From the NCBI GenBank assembly GCA_023078685.1, contig JALGAS010000011.1, forward strand, positions 930,001 to 994,000: a DNA stretch of 64,000 bases, read 5' to 3'. This document shows, piece after piece, positions 1 to 12,924 of this stretch. This stretch comes from Neopestalotiopsis rosae (lineage: Eukaryota; Ascomycota; Sordariomycetes; Amphisphaeriales; Sporocadaceae). Position 1 is the stretch's first letter. The number at the start of each line of letters is the position of its first letter. A model generated the notes under the pieces. That model was given only the letters and a program-made list of their open reading frames with translations. It was not told the origin of the DNA and did not search any database. Position numbers and translations under genes: made by a program.

Positions 1-986
1 TACGTCCATACATGTGATGATCTTCTTTGTTTGCAACTACTGCCGCATCTCCATAGAACGAGCGCATATGCCTGACGCTTGGCTTCCACGCAGGCGGTAT
101 TTTTTCGTCTTTTTCGTTCCAACCTCCCTTGCAGCAGAAATGCGCTCGCTGGGCTGCATTGGATTGGACAGAGGGCCGACCCAAGCGACGGCCATTGGCT
201 TGTCCTTTTCTAGGATACTCGGAGGCTACTATACCATTTTGGACTACCTACGGGACTTCGCCTAGGCATGTAAGTGGTATTCAAGAAAACAGGAGCGGGG
301 ACCCGCCCTTCATCGCCACTTTCTCATGCAGCTGTGTCGAGTCTCAATTGGGACATTGGCATCTTCTGCGGAGGGACTATACCCACCATAATCTTTCCCA
401 TGACACATTTTGTATGGCGGACAAGTCGCCTTGCATCCGCGACGGGGACCCTAGCTACAGAAAGGGATTATTGCGGTTAATTCACGATACTTTTAGGACC
501 AATCAGAGTCCCATGTACTCGAGTGAGGGTCTAGTGGATATCATACACACACCTGCAGCATTGCTGCTAGCGCTACGATACAGAGGTAGTAGTTTTCCTA
601 TACATCATGATCATGCTCATTATGCTCGACCATAGTTCGTACCACGAATACAAAAGACTAAAAAGTGGAAGACAATGTGAGGAGATAACGTACTATGTAT
701 GCTTGGAAGTCACGGCAAATTGCCCAAGTGGTGCCCCAGTCCTGGGGTAATCGCTGCACATGCATATGACCGCCTCGTCGTGTCGTGTTGGCGACCAAGG
801 CCCAGGCCAGGACAGGATAAGACAGAGACATGATATGACATGGCCGGACAGGAAAAGAAGCCGTTGGTGGCTAGTTATTGTCTCATGTAATAGTGCCGTC
901 TAGTTGGTGGTATGTATAAGAAATAACCGCCATAGCCATAGCCATCAAGCCGGATTTCCAAACCGTTTTCCCTCACATAGCCCAAA
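1..986. other. Left-edge region upstream of the polyketide synthase
   Basis: No recognisable gene. Several short open frames occur on the plus strand (the longest at 129-635), but their translations show no family motif or splice-linked continuation. The right part must hold the PKS promoter. I see no clear TATA box near the PKS start. Confidence 0.5.
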
Positions 987-3900
987 ATGGAGCAACCAAA
1001 GACTATGCCCATTGCCATCACTGGCTTGGCCTGCCGTTTCCCAGGTGGTGCCGACACTCCCGAGAGACTCTGGGAGGTATGCGCTGCTGCTCGGAACACA
1101 TGGTCTAGCTGGCCGCAGGACAGATTGAACGAAAAGGCCTTTACTCACCCTCAAGCTGAGCATCTTGGCACCGTGAGCTTTCAACAGTCCTCTTAGTGAG
1201 CTTCAACATACTCATACCGTCTAGTTCCATAGCCATGGTGGTCATTTCCTCAATGAGGACGTATCTCTTTGGGATGCCTCTTTTTTCAACTTCACGGCCG
1301 ATATGGCGAAGGCCATGGATCCCCAAGTCCGGCTCTTACTCGAAACTGCCTTCGAAGCCTTTCAAACAGGTGAGTCAATAAACAAATAAGTGGCTATAGA
1401 AAGTAACAACAACTAAACTCATTCGGTATCATAGCTGGTCTGTCACTAGAAAAAGTTGCCGGAACTCAAACAGCCGTTTTTGCCGGTTCTATGTTCAGGG
1501 ACTATCACGATCTACTTATGAAGGATGCTGAGAGCTTGCCTCGGTATCATGTCACTGGAAACGCTGCAGCTTTTACCGCCAACCGCTTGTCTCATTTCTT
1601 CGATTTACGCGGTCCTAGCGTCAGTGTTGATACTGCGTGTTCAACTGCCCTTGCAGCTTTGCATCTCGCTTGCCAGAGTATCCGAACGGGTGAGTCGAAG
1701 ATGGCCGTCGTGGGAGGATCAAACCTTATACTACACCCTGGCTCGTCAATGAGTCTATCAAATCTCGGGTAAGTCAACACTGTACACCCTTTCAAAGAAT
1801 TGATGGGTTGGTAATGAAGAAGTTGCTAACCATAACCCATTCACCACTGTACAGGCTCACTGGGCCTGGCGGAAAATCGTTCAGTTTCGATGAGCGAGCT
1901 CAGGGCTACGGCCGTGGCGAGGGTGTCGCGTGCATAGTCCTAAAGCCACTCGAAGATGCTATCCGAGATGGCGACCCAATAAGAGCCGTCATTAGAGAGA
2001 CTGGCGTCAACCAGGACGGACGAACACAAACGATTACCACACCGTCACCCGAGGCTCAGCGGCAACTCATCACCAGCTGTTACGAGCGAGCTGGTCTCAA
2101 TCCTCGGGACACTACATATGTTGAGGCACATGGCACCGGCACCATAGCCGGAGATAAGATTGAGCTTGGTGCCCTCGGTGCCACGATTGGCAAAGGAAGA
2201 GGAGCTGACGATTCTGTCTACGTCGGCTCAGTGAAAGCCAACTTTGGACACACAGAGTCCACCAGTGGCTTAGCTGCTGTGATTAAAGTTGCCATGATGT
2301 TGGAACATGGAAAGATACCCCCACAAGCGCTTTTCCAGAAACACAATCCTCGCATAGATTTTGAAGCACTGAACATCAAGGTAATACTTCCCCCTGCATC
2401 ACCCTGAGTGCATCTATTTTTGTCGCATGACCGAAGCTGACCAACAATAGATACCAACTGAATTGTTAGATTGGCCGGAATGTACTGTGCGCCGAGCCTC
2501 AATCAGCAACTTTGGTGCTGGTGGTGCAAACACACATGTCATTCTAGAAGAGCCAAATCATCTCATACGCCAGTATAGCCTCAGGAACGGTGAAACCACA
2601 CCGGTCAGCGTCGAAAGCCATGACCAATTCCAGATTTTTGAACAGCCGGTTCTGCATGAGGAACTGCCAAGTCGCACCAGTGAAGATATCCATAGACCTT
2701 TCGAAGCCACAGATGGAACTCCGCCGCAGACACCACCACGGACACCACCGCAGGACCGAGGCTCGAAAGAAATTACTCAAATTCAAACAAGATTGCAAGA
2801 GATCAACGGAACTTCCAATATCGACCCGAATCAGACATACATCTTTCCGTTGAGTGCTCGTGATGAAAGCAGCTTGCGAACAGCTGCTTCCAAATTCGCA
2901 GACAGTCTGGCTTCACCAGGCTCGACATGGACGCTGCCAAACCTTGCTTACACACTGAGCGAGGGTCGTACACATTTCCCATGGCGCTTAGCCGTACAGA
3001 GCTCATCGCTTTCCGCACTGCGTGAGACACTGATCAACGAGCTACCGAAACCAATCAGCTGCCCCCAGCGGCCGAAGATCGGCTTTGTTTTCACTGGACA
3101 AGGCGCTCAATGGTTTGCAATGGGCCGTGAACTTATCAATGTTTACCCGGCGTTCAATGAGGCTCTGCGTGAGGGAGGCGTGTATATGCGCTCCCTGGGC
3201 GCTGATTGGGATCCCATAGGTATGGTCTGCCAGTCCCCTAACCCTCTCTCATATGTCGCTCGTTTTGCTAACACACGAGTACAGAGGAGCTCGGAAGATC
3301 GGCATCAGACACAAAGCTCAACTACCCATATCTAAGTTTCCCCATGTCGGTACTCCTCCAACTTGCATTGGTCAGGCTGCTCAAGACCTGGGGCATTGTA
3401 CCAATGGCTACTACGGGTCATTCGAGTGGCGAGATCGCCGCCGCCTATGCCTCTGGCGGACTTTCGTTCAAGGAAGCCGTCGCTGTGGCGTACATTCGTG
3501 GTAGGTTGACATCGGATTTCGTCAAGGCCGGTCGAGCTCGTGGCGGCATGACAGCGGTTGCCACAAGTAAGGAAAACGCACGAGAGATCTTCAAAGCTGC
3601 GCAGTTGGGAGACAGTGCAGTAATTGCTTGTGTCAACAGCCCCAATAGCGTAACAATCTCCGGCAACATCGCCTCCCTTGAGAAGGTTGAAGAACTTGCC
3701 GGCAAAGATAACCTCATGTTCAGGCGTCTCAAAGTGCCGGCGGCGTACCATTCCTCGGAAATGGAGGCTCTGTCAGAAGACTACACCAATGCGCTCAAGC
3801 CTCACTTTGAGCCTGAACATCCGCAGGCTTTTGCAGCGACATTTTCGTCACCCGTCACAGGAGGCATTGTTGAGAGTCCATCAGTGATTCACGACCCAAG

Positions 3901-6900
3901 TCATTGGGTGCGAAACATGGTACAGCCAGTCTTGTTTGACGACAGCTTGAAAGCAATGGTAGTAGGTTCACAAGTCACCAAGGGCAAGACCGCGGTCAGC
4001 CAAGTTGATGTCATTATCGAGATTGGACCTCACGGTACTCTGCAAGGACCGATCCGTCAGATCATTGACGGCGTGGGCTTGCAAACAATGAAGAGCAACT
4101 TGGGTACTTGCCTCAAGCGAGGCGAAGACGCAGTCAAGACCATGAAGGACATGGCTATTATGCTGCATTGTAGGGGTTACCCGGTGGACCTTGCAGAGGT
4201 TAACTGTTTGGTACAGTCGCAGCCTCTCCGGGTACTGCACGACTTGCCTACCTATGTTTGGAACCACTCCAGCAGCTATTGGGATGTACCCAAGGTGGCA
4301 ATCGATTACATGCAGCGCAAGCACCCGCGTCATGATCTGCTCGGTGTTCGTGTCGAAGGCCTCAATCCGGAGCAGGCCATTTGGCGCAACACGATCCGCA
4401 TCTCGGATCTGCCTTGGCTACAACATCACGTAGTCCAGTCTGAGATTCTTTATCCAGCGGCGGGTCTGCTGGTCATGGTCACCGAAGCTATGCGGCAGCT
4501 TGACGATGATAAGAGCGAGTCCAGTAGTGGTTATACCATGAGTGACGTGGATCTATCCACAGCTGTGATCATCTCTGATTCTGGAGAGCCACTGGAAATA
4601 CAACTTGTCATCAAGGAACAATCTCCATCAGATGCTGGCAGAGAGTTTGTGTTCTACAGCAGAAGTCGGAGCGGAAGCTGGGTCAAGCATTGCCGAGGCA
4701 AGGTTGCTGCATCCCAGCACCTCACCCAGAGCGCTTTGGCAGGCGGACTCGATCTCGTACCCATGGACCTCGGGCACTTTTATAAGTTTGTCGAGAGAAC
4801 TGGCCCTACACTCGGCCCAACTTTCCGCAATGTGAAACGACTTTCTGGCGGCACTCTGTCGGCTGAGGCAAGTATTACGATACCGGATATTGTAGCAATG
4901 TCGCCGTCTTCATTCGCGTCAAGCTGTCTCGTCCACCCGACTACATTAGACGCGTGCTTCCATCCTGCCTGGGCCGCTTTGCCCAACGAGCTTTTAGGTA
5001 AAATTGGTCTCTCGGTTCCCCGGACCATCACGAATCTCTTCATTGATGCAAATATTCCCGACAGCCCTGGGACAGAGCTTGGGCTCAGGGTATCAATGGA
5101 GAATGCAAGCCCTGAGACCTTCACAGTGTCTATCACTGTTTACAGTCTGTTGGACGCAGACCGAAAACCCTTGATCAAGATAGATGGCTTGACAATGGTC
5201 TCCATCGCTGAGAGTGCTAGTCCTCCGCCGTCCGACGAACTCATGTTGCTGCACACTGACTGGAAGCCGACTCTCAGCTTTCTCTCCGCCGATGACCTGC
5301 GAGCTCGCATTTTTGAAGAACCCCCTGTCGCCGAGGCTATCTTCTTTGATGATCTTCAGAGGGCCACCGTCAATGTTATTCACGATACACTTGAGGAGCT
5401 AACGCCGGATGTGGAAGAGAATCTCGAATGGTATCACAAGAAATATGTACAGTGGATGCGTGAACAGAGTGACGAGTTCTACACTTCTATGGAAGTCAAG
5501 GACCAAACCGAGAAGCTTCATCTTTACGAAAGAATGGCTACATCATCGTGTGTCAATGGACGTATGCTCGATCTGGTAGCGAGAAACCTTTCTAGCTTCC
5601 TGACCAAGCAGGCCGATCCTCTAGAAGTCATGGCCAAGGATGGATTCCTCTCCGAGTATTACGCAAACATGATCAAGCTTGAGAGATGTCTCAGACACAT
5701 AGAGAAGTATATGGAGTTGTTTGCCCATGAGAACCCAGGTGCTCGTATCTTGGAGATCGGTGCCGGCACTGGCTCTTGCACCGAAGCTGCTCTCATGGGC
5801 CTCTCGCAAGGCGGCCGAGTTCCTTTGATGGCAGAAAAGTACGTTTTCACCGATGTCTCTGCAGGATTCTTCGAGGCTGCAGGTAAGCGTTTCGAGAACT
5901 TTGCAAGCAAGATGCACTTTCAGAAACTCGACATTGAGCGCGAACCGGCTGAACAGGGCTTTGTGGAAGGCGAGTACGATTTGATCATCTCGTGCAACTG
6001 TCTCCACGCCACCAGCGATCTCACGAATACTTTGAGAAATGCCAGGAAACTGTTGAGAGCCGGCGGCAAGCTGGTATTGCTTGAGACGACGACACCGCAC
6101 CTTGATCAGAGCTTGACATTTGGTCTCTTCTCGGGCTGGTGGTTGAGTAAAGAGGATGAGAGGAAGAATTCGCCGCTTTTGAGTGCTCCAGCCTGGGGCA
6201 GATATCTTTCCGAGGCTGGTTTCAACGGACTGGACGTCGCTCTTGGTGACGCTGGAGGTGCCGAAATCTCCAACTATTCTGCCATGGTCGCGACAACAGA
6301 GGAAGTCACGCCGACAACCAATGGTGACCTGCGGTCCAAATGTGTTATCCTTGCACCATTCCCACTGCGTAAGCAACTTCCAAAAGAGTGGCTGGATCAG
6401 CTTCGAGACGCGGTCGCTACCACCACAGACGCCCCAGTGACCATTGCCCAGGGCGTCGAAGATCTGAAAAAGGAGGCGGCTTTCGTGTGCCTGTTAGCAG
6501 CAGATGAGGAGTCTCTGGTGTCCATGACGCCGTCCGACTTTGACACACTTAAAAACATCACGCTCGAACATGAACGCATCTTGTGGGTCTCGCAAGGTGC
6601 ATTTGTCGAAGCGCAACAAACTGCTGCAGGTCTACATGCGGGCTTGCTGCGCACACTGCGTCTAGAGCAAGGCGCAGACAGATATGTGTCTTTTGACATG
6701 GACCCAGCCAGACCTTATTGCTCACAAGAACATATTGAAGTCATTCGAACCGTTTTCGAATCCACGTATAATGGTCGCGGCAACAAGGAATGCGAGTTGG
6801 CAGAAAGAAATAGCAATATTCTCGTGCCACGATTGCTGAAGTCCCAGCTGGTGTCTCAAGCAGTAAGTCAACAAATTCAAACCCTCTAATACGAAGGTGG

Positions 6901-8072
6901 CATTCAACGGCCCCTGCCAAAGAGGTATTAGTTGTGCCCACGATGATACCAATGCTAACACTTCCTATCAGGTGGAAATCGAGGAGCCGGCTCTCCAGCT
7001 CGATCCGAACGCAGGCTATGTCATCATAGGAGGTTTGACAGGTGTTGGTCGAGAAGTCGTACGCTGGCTGGCACGTATGGGCGCGAAGAATCTGATCGTT
7101 ATTTCGCGCAACACGAACCTATCCAATGCGAAAGAGCTGGCGAATGAGCTTGCAGAGGCAGGCGCAAAATTGATTCCATTTGGCTGCGATATTGCCGATA
7201 TGGGAGACCTAGAAAGGTTTATTGGCGCACTTAGGGTCATTATGCCTATCCGCGGCCTTATTCAATCTGCTCTGGTTCTCGAAGATGCCTCATTCGCATC
7301 AATGACTTCGGATCAATGGGCCATACCTTTGGGCCCCAAGTACCACGGCTCCCGAAACTTGGTTGAGCTTCTTAGCTCCCCCGATCTCGACTTCCTCGTT
7401 ATGCTTTCGTCTGTGACGGGAGTTTTGGGAAGTCATGGACAGTCTAACTACACTGCTGGCTCAACGTATCAGGATGCCCTGGCCCGTAGCCGTGTCGCCC
7501 AAGGACTACCCGGTGTGTCGATTGATCTTGGCGCTGTGCTGGGTGCTGGCTACGTAGCTCGAACGGACGGTGTTGTCGAGCGCACTGGCAAGGCTGGCTG
7601 GCGAGCACACACGGTCCAGGAAGTGCTTCGACTTGTCGAGCTCGCCATCAGAAACCCAATGCAAGCCGAGATCGTAGCGGGTATTGCATCGTGGTCGATC
7701 TCGGACACGGAGCAGCTGAGTTGGCGTGGCGAGGGTCGGTTCATGGCGCTTCCACAACGTCTCGAAACATCCAGGAAGAATGAGAACGCAACAAACACGG
7801 CCTCCTTGAGAGAAAGACTGCAATCTTCCGAGAGCAAGATTGACACCATGGTGGAAGGTTTGACTCTTCGTCTGGCCGACATGTTCGTTCTCAGCCCATC
7901 CGACATCCAGCAGAACCAGCCACTCTCTGAATTAGGAGTGGATTCCTTGGTCGCAGTCGAACTGAGAAACTGGCTGTCAGCTAATGTAACTCCGAGCATC
8001 ACAATCTTTGATGTTACGCAGAGTGGCAGCTTGATTGAACTGGCAGAGAAGGTTCTTGCAAAGTTTGCTTAG
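987..8072 (+). CDS. Reducing polyketide synthase, KS-AT-DH-MT-KR-ACP, without enoylreductase
   Basis: This iterative type I PKS should build a reduced, probably C-methylated polyketide chain from malonyl-CoA. I read seven exons: 987-1172, 1225-1369, 1435-1768, 1855-2380, 2451-3219, 3285-6862 and 6972-8072. Phases agree throughout and give 2212 aa. Domains in order: ketosynthase (catalytic Cys in DTACSTA near residue 179, then EAHGTGT and NFGHTES); acyltransferase (FTGQGAQW near 608, nucleophile in GHSSGE near 700); dehydratase ([11 protein letters not shown] near 1032, Asp in HPTTLDACF); methyltransferase (LEIGAGTGS near 1475); ketoreductase (GGLTGVG near 1865, Tyr in QSNYTAG near 2005); carrier domain (Ser in GVDSL near 2171). 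No enoylreductase lies between MT and KR. The Asn usually four residues after the KR Tyr is Ser here. A reductase gene lies 1 kb downstream. The product is unknown. Confidence 0.93.
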
Positions 8073-9095
8073 CCCGAAATCATAAATGAAGTTACATAAG
8101 AGAGTCCCAAGTAACCAGTATATAGATCGGGGGGTTGTCCGAGTACGGACGTTTTCAAGATCCAGGGTTACACATCATGTTAATAGCGACTCAAGAGCGA
8201 TTGGCTGTTGTATTTCAAGTATTGGTGTATCTGGATAGCGGACTTAATTTTACCTATACCACTCGGAATCAGATTGCCTTTGACGACTATCCAAGCAAGT
8301 ACAGTACAACACGCGCCATATAACGCTTGTAGGAAGCAATGAAACGACGCATTTCAAAATTTGAGGGTTTCTCAGGGTCTCTTGAACTTCGCAACTTGCA
8401 CGCCTGGCCCTAATCAGTCCTCACAATCCATTTTTGAAGCGACATTGCGATGCATGAAAAACACGGCACGGCTTGACAGGCATCATCAGTAGTTCTCTTT
8501 CGAGTAGCTGGCGTAATGTATGTGGATGTTCGTGAAGTGATGTGCATCTATTTTGAGATGTCCATGAATAGATCCAAGATGCCGGAGAAATCCTCTACTA
8601 GTATTATAATTGACTGTCAAAAGTGCTATCGGAAGCAGGAAATATAGTCAAGAGCTGAGAAGGAATAAACAATATCATTAGCTTGGTTCTTTGATATGGC
8701 TTGGATGACGAGACCACCACTGCTTCGATTATTGCTATAAATCTGAATCAGAGAGGTGTTGCCCCAGCGCTGCTCAACCTTACTGTGCGAGCCTCAGTAC
8801 AGACACCAGCTTGCGAACTGGGACTGCCCTCTGACACAAGCAGTGGGCTATACAAAAATGTTGCAGAGCTCTGAGATCTTGGCAAGTTTCGGGGTTTGTC
8901 CGACCACCATCCAGCCGTTTCGGAGGTGTCCGGCGGGCGGCGTCCCTGCCCCGCGGACCCGTAGGTGCTAGGGCCTTCATCGGTGGTATTTATGTCAATA
9001 GGTTCTACATATATATTCGAGCCGCGGTCGGCCACACCTGTTTCTGAGTGATTCCATATCCAAGTGTTCAGCTCGTCCCGTGCAGAGCAGCAGCC
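8073..9095. promoter_or_regulatory. PKS-reductase intergenic region with TATA-like element
   Basis: There is no gene here. It holds the PKS 3' end and the promoter of the reductase. A TATATAT run at about 9009-9016 lies roughly 85 bp upstream of the reductase start and is the best TATA candidate. Nothing else stands out. Confidence 0.4.
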
Positions 9096-10154
9096 ATGAA
9101 AGCCGTCGTCCTCCACAGTTATGGTGGCCCAGAAGCTCTCTGCTATGAAGACATTGAGGACCCAATACCGAAAGACAACGAGGTTCTCATTCGACTTTCA
9201 GCCACGGCTTTGAATCATGTCGATATTGACGTACGCAACGGAACTTCGGGCGTCGAATCTATTCAGTCTCTACCTCATGTCCCAGGAGTAGACGCTGTCG
9301 GGGTCGTGGAGTCTATCGGTTCAGCCGTCGTCCAATGGAAAGAAGGAGACCGCGTCGCGCCGCACTTTATTTTGTCGTGCACCAATTGTGCAAATTGCCG
9401 GGCTGGTCGCGAGAATATATGCTCAGCATCTCAGATCTTGGGCCTGACGCACTGGGGAGGTTATGCCGAAAAAGTCTGCGTACCAGAGCACGCGCTTGTA
9501 CGGATTCCAAACGAAGTAGGACTTGAAGACGCAGCAGCCGGTATGACTCCATTCGCGACAGCCTGGGAGGCACTCATTATGACTGCTGGCCTCAAGGCGG
9601 GCGAGACAATCTTGGTCACTGGGGCTGGAGGTGGTGTGGGCAGCCACGCTGTACAAGTGGCAACGCTCGCCGGGGCCAGAGTCATTGCCAGCGTGGGAGC
9701 AGACGACAAGATCGAACAGCTTCGGAGCCTTGGATTTGCAGACGAGTTTGTTAATTATAGGAAGGAGACGCTCATGGAGGCCGTCATGAAACTGACGACA
9801 GGGAGGGGTGTCGACGTGGTGTTTGACGGCATCGGTGGTCAGATATTGAAGGACTCGATACAGTGCCTGGCAGACGGCGGTCGCATCGCCAGTATCGGGG
9901 CACACGGCGGCGAGGTTGTAGACATCGACATGATACAGTTCTTTCGTAAACACCTCACCATGCATGGGTGTGGTCGATCGACCAAGGAGATTGTCGTTAC
10001 AGTGCTCGACTTGATGGCCCGAGGCAAGCTACGGCCAGTCATCGCTGGTCGATATCTTCTAGACGAAGTGAAGAAAGCACACGAAATCATGGAAAGCCGC
10101 GATTTCTTTGGCAGGCTTTTATTACTGCCACATTCATCGTCAGCTGAACCCTAG
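9096..10154 (+). CDS. Medium-chain NAD(P)H-dependent reductase (quinone-oxidoreductase/zinc-ADH type)
   Basis: Single exon, 352 aa. I chose the ATG at 9096 because it has a good context (gcagccATGa) and begins the family-typical MKAVVLHSYGGPEAL; an upstream in-frame ATG at 9048 would add 16 residues with no family match. The N-terminal GroES-like lobe carries four cysteines (CTNCANCRAGRENIC, about residues 92-106) matching the structural-zinc loop. The catalytic-zinc Cys and His-Glu positions are replaced (NHVDI, PGVDAVG), as in quinone oxidoreductases. The Rossmann motif is VTGAGGGVGSHAV. It probably reduces an enoyl, carbonyl or quinone group. Beside an ER-less PKS it may act as a trans-enoylreductase or tailoring enzyme; that role is inferred only from position, and typical trans-ERs lack the cysteine loop. 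Confidence 0.88.
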   Translation: MKAVVLHSYGGPEALCYEDIEDPIPKDNEVLIRLSATALNHVDIDVRNGTSGVESIQSLPHVPGVDAVGVVESIGSAVVQWKEGDRVAPHFILSCTNCANCRAGRENICSASQILGLTHWGGYAEKVCVPEHALVRIPNEVGLEDAAAGMTPFATAWEALIMTAGLKAGETILVTGAGGGVGSHAVQVATLAGARVIASVGADDKIEQLRSLGFADEFVNYRKETLMEAVMKLTTGRGVDVVFDGIGGQILKDSIQCLADGGRIASIGAHGGEVVDIDMIQFFRKHLTMHGCGRSTKEIVVTVLDLMARGKLRPVIAGRYLLDEVKKAHEIMESRDFFGRLLLLPHSSSAEP

Positions 10155-11402
10155 CTCAACAGCATGCAACGAGTAACATATTACAAGTTCAATCAGAGAT
10201 TGCGCAACCCATTAGTGAAATATAGTCTGCCATGTACACTTCTGTACCAGTACCTACCGGTCTAGCTTGACATCGTTCAGTCCACTGCCAAAGGCCTCGC
10301 TACTATGCATGACACATGCAGAATGCAGTCTTCACGAATATGCGCATAAAGATGTAGCTCTTCGCTGTCAAGCCACACCAGAATTGAACATTGTCAACCC
10401 CGGGGGTGGCCTGAAGAGAGATCCCAGATCCAAGAGTCGATGTTCGAGTATAGCGTCCTGCTGGTTTTGTCAACAAGCTTCTCTGTTTTACCGATCTAGA
10501 TACTCAAGTAGGTGACCTAATAGACGTCCAGAGCTGGTTGGCACCCGTGTCTCCTCTGACTTAGGCCGACCCTCTAAAGGCCCTCTAATCGAGCAATGGA
10601 GAGTATCGAAAAGGTATGAGACTGCCTCTGAGGAGACGGATCCACGAACTTGGCCACGGCACCACATGGTTGGCTGAGAAGCACTAAATAAGATGATCAC
10701 GCCCTACGTCAACGTCGGCGTTCCAAAAGCCCCTAAAGAGTGCTCAGACTCCCGTTCCCATGAGGCCATTGTCTCGGTAGTTGGCCCGCACAGATAAGCG
10801 CAAGCCCCTTCAGATGGCTTGGTGGACCCGACGGGTGCTCCCGACTAGATAGCGGTAGAGGTTTCAGAATGCAGATATGTTTCTGCGACGATGCTAAATG
10901 CTATGTTCTACTTTGCGAATACAGTGGCTATTGGCACAAATATGCTGAACAGCCCTCGGTCAGGATGAAGCCTGTTTCACGGAGCTGAGCTTTCTAATTG
11001 TAACGCATTGCACGGCAGGAAGCATGTGCTGTTGTAACGTTCCACAGGGTATGCAGAAGCTTTCGACTATAATGTCTTACGCCACTGGAGGTATATAAAT
11101 GGTATATTACAGAAGTTATCCTATGTGACTCTTCTAGAATGTGACACGACCCAAAACAATCTCGTCCCACCAAAAAACGCCTTCTCAGATATCGCGTATT
11201 AAGATTCATAAGCCATTGATTTCTGAAGTTTTTCAAATGCTTGATAAAAAGCTTGTAAGAGAAAGGAAGAGTAGTTCTTTTTTACATCGTCCTTTCAGTT
11301 CCTAAGTATATCAGTACATGTCTCGGTCAGATATAATGTTGTGATCTCGTGACATTGGAACACCCTCCCCGAAGTAATGCTAGTGGCAGTACTTCCGGCC
11401 GC
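10155..11402. other. Intergenic region after the reductase
   Basis: I see no supportable gene in this 1.2 kb. Short frames lack family motifs or splice-consistent extensions. Confidence 0.5.
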
Positions 11403-11611
11403 TCATCTCAAAGGAATTCTGAAAAGAAATAACATGTGTTCGGTGTGCAAAAAAGCGGTATTGTTTTTATGCACCATCCCTTTAGAACGCGTCAGGATTT
11501 CGCATTCGAAAGATACGAGCGACTATTGACGTGGAAAGCAGGACTTGAAGTACATTTCGGGCCGTTCGAGGGAGGGTGTGTCATGAAAGGTACAGTTGAA
11601 AGAAAAGATAC

Positions 11612-12067
11612 TCACAGCAAAGCCAATTCCAGATCACCATGGATTCTGGCCTTGAGCGTAACCTCAACCTCGAGGTTCAAATCTAACCGTAGCCTCAAGG
11701 TGTCGCTCTTGCCTTTGTCGCCGCCGCCGCCTTGGTTGAGGGCACCCCCGGCCACGTTACTCAAGGCGCCCGTGGCACCGCCGACGAGGTTGTTCGCCGT
11801 CTCACCGACGTTGCCAACAGGTAGCAAGTCTTGTGCGCCGCCCAAGCCGCCCAGGGGACCTCCCTCTCCACCTAGGAGGCCGCCTTGCTTGCCGCCCTTT
11901 TGCTTGGTCTGTTGTCCACGGCGGCGCGGCGGCGGTGCTTCTTCCTCGGAGTAGTCTTCAGAATAATCATCACTGAAATCTTCTTGCGGGGGCGCCGGCT
12001 TCCTTGAAGCTGCCCGGCGGTTCTGGCGGCGGTTGGGCATCTTTGATCCTGATCGTGAGGACGACAT
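11612..12067 (-). CDS. Small disordered Gly-rich protein with conserved LDLNLE-type C-terminal module
   Basis: The reading frame encodes 151 aa if unspliced. The order is a basic start (SRSGSKMPNRRQNRR), an acidic Asp/Glu/Tyr stretch, Arg/Pro and Gln/Lys segments, a Gly-rich part (GGLLGGEGGPLGGLGG), a LEA-like stretch (VGETANNLVGGATGALSN), and a C-terminal module of about 28 residues containing LRLDLNLEVEVTLKARIHGD. The same module ends the protein encoded at 14489-15428. The unspliced frame stops exactly at a possible splice donor (CT^GTGAGT at 11616/11615). This is the same position at which the paralogue is interrupted, so a short terminal exon to the left (for example after an acceptor near 11419) is possible. 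Function unknown; the low complexity suggests an unstructured protein. Confidence 0.72.
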   Translation of the reverse strand: MSSSRSGSKMPNRRQNRRAASRKPAPPQEDFSDDYSEDYSEEEAPPPRRRGQQTKQKGGKQGGLLGGEGGPLGGLGGAQDLLPVGNVGETANNLVGGATGALSNVAGGALNQGGGGDKGKSDTLRLRLDLNLEVEVTLKARIHGDLELALL

Positions 12068-12924
12068 TTTTCTTTTATGGTTGTGAAATCTTTGTTCAGA
12101 CTTTGGAAATTTCGAGAAGCAAGCTCTATGCGTGATTGCTCAAGGTTGTAGAGTGTTAAAATGTGGAAGTTGTGTAATCGTGACTGAGATCGATTTTGAC
12201 GAAGACTGGGGCTAGTAGTAGGGCAAAGGTCTTAATGCCTGGGCCAGAGTATTTACATAGGATAAAATCGATGCAAGGAAACAGGGCAGAGCAGCTTGCA
12301 GTAAAGATGCCCTCTTGAGGTACGTCATAAGGGTATTGTCGAAGGCATGGTGGCATGGGTTGTATGAAATGGAGGGTGGGAAGGAATCTTGTTTCTAGCA
12401 GCGTGATGAGACCTTGGCGACCCGGGTAATGCCATAGGTTGCGTGGCATCGCTTTGTCTGACTCTCAACCATAGAGACACCCCATGTTTCTTCCATCGAG
12501 ATGGGGCTTACAGACTGGCGCTAACCTGCCTGTATGGGATCTGGATCGCTGGGTATATTCTGGAACCACTCAGGGAAATGCTGGACTTACATCATAAGCC
12601 AACGGTTTGACAGGGAGGCCTGGGATCGAGCAGGGGTTCGTGCGCTTGCACACCCGGGCCTAAGTGGGTAGGTTGTGGAGTCCATCGTTCTTGGAGGCTG
12701 CGTGTCAGCTTTCCCTGTTTCTGGGCTTGGAGCGCTTTGGTGGAGGGAGGGAAGGAGGAAGGAGGGGAGTATCGAGAAGTATTTTGTGTAGCTCGTGGCG
12801 ATTGTTACATGACAAAAACGACAAGGAGAATTTGATGAAATCCAGTTTCACTGCAACTTCCAGCGCCGGAGAAACCCAAAAAGAAACTTGTAGGCTTGGA
12901 TGAGGTCTACGAAACTGCAAAGAG
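12068..12924. other. Intergenic region
   Basis: It contains the upstream region of the small disordered-protein gene and the 3' flank of the 206-aa gene. I see no recognisable gene. Confidence 0.45.

Noticed and set aside
129..635. 168-codon open frame upstream of the PKS
   Set aside because: The composition looks non-coding, there is no recognised motif, and two other frames overlap it.
5621..6376. 251-codon minus-strand frame inside the PKS
   Set aside because: Antisense to the methyltransferase region of a clear gene.
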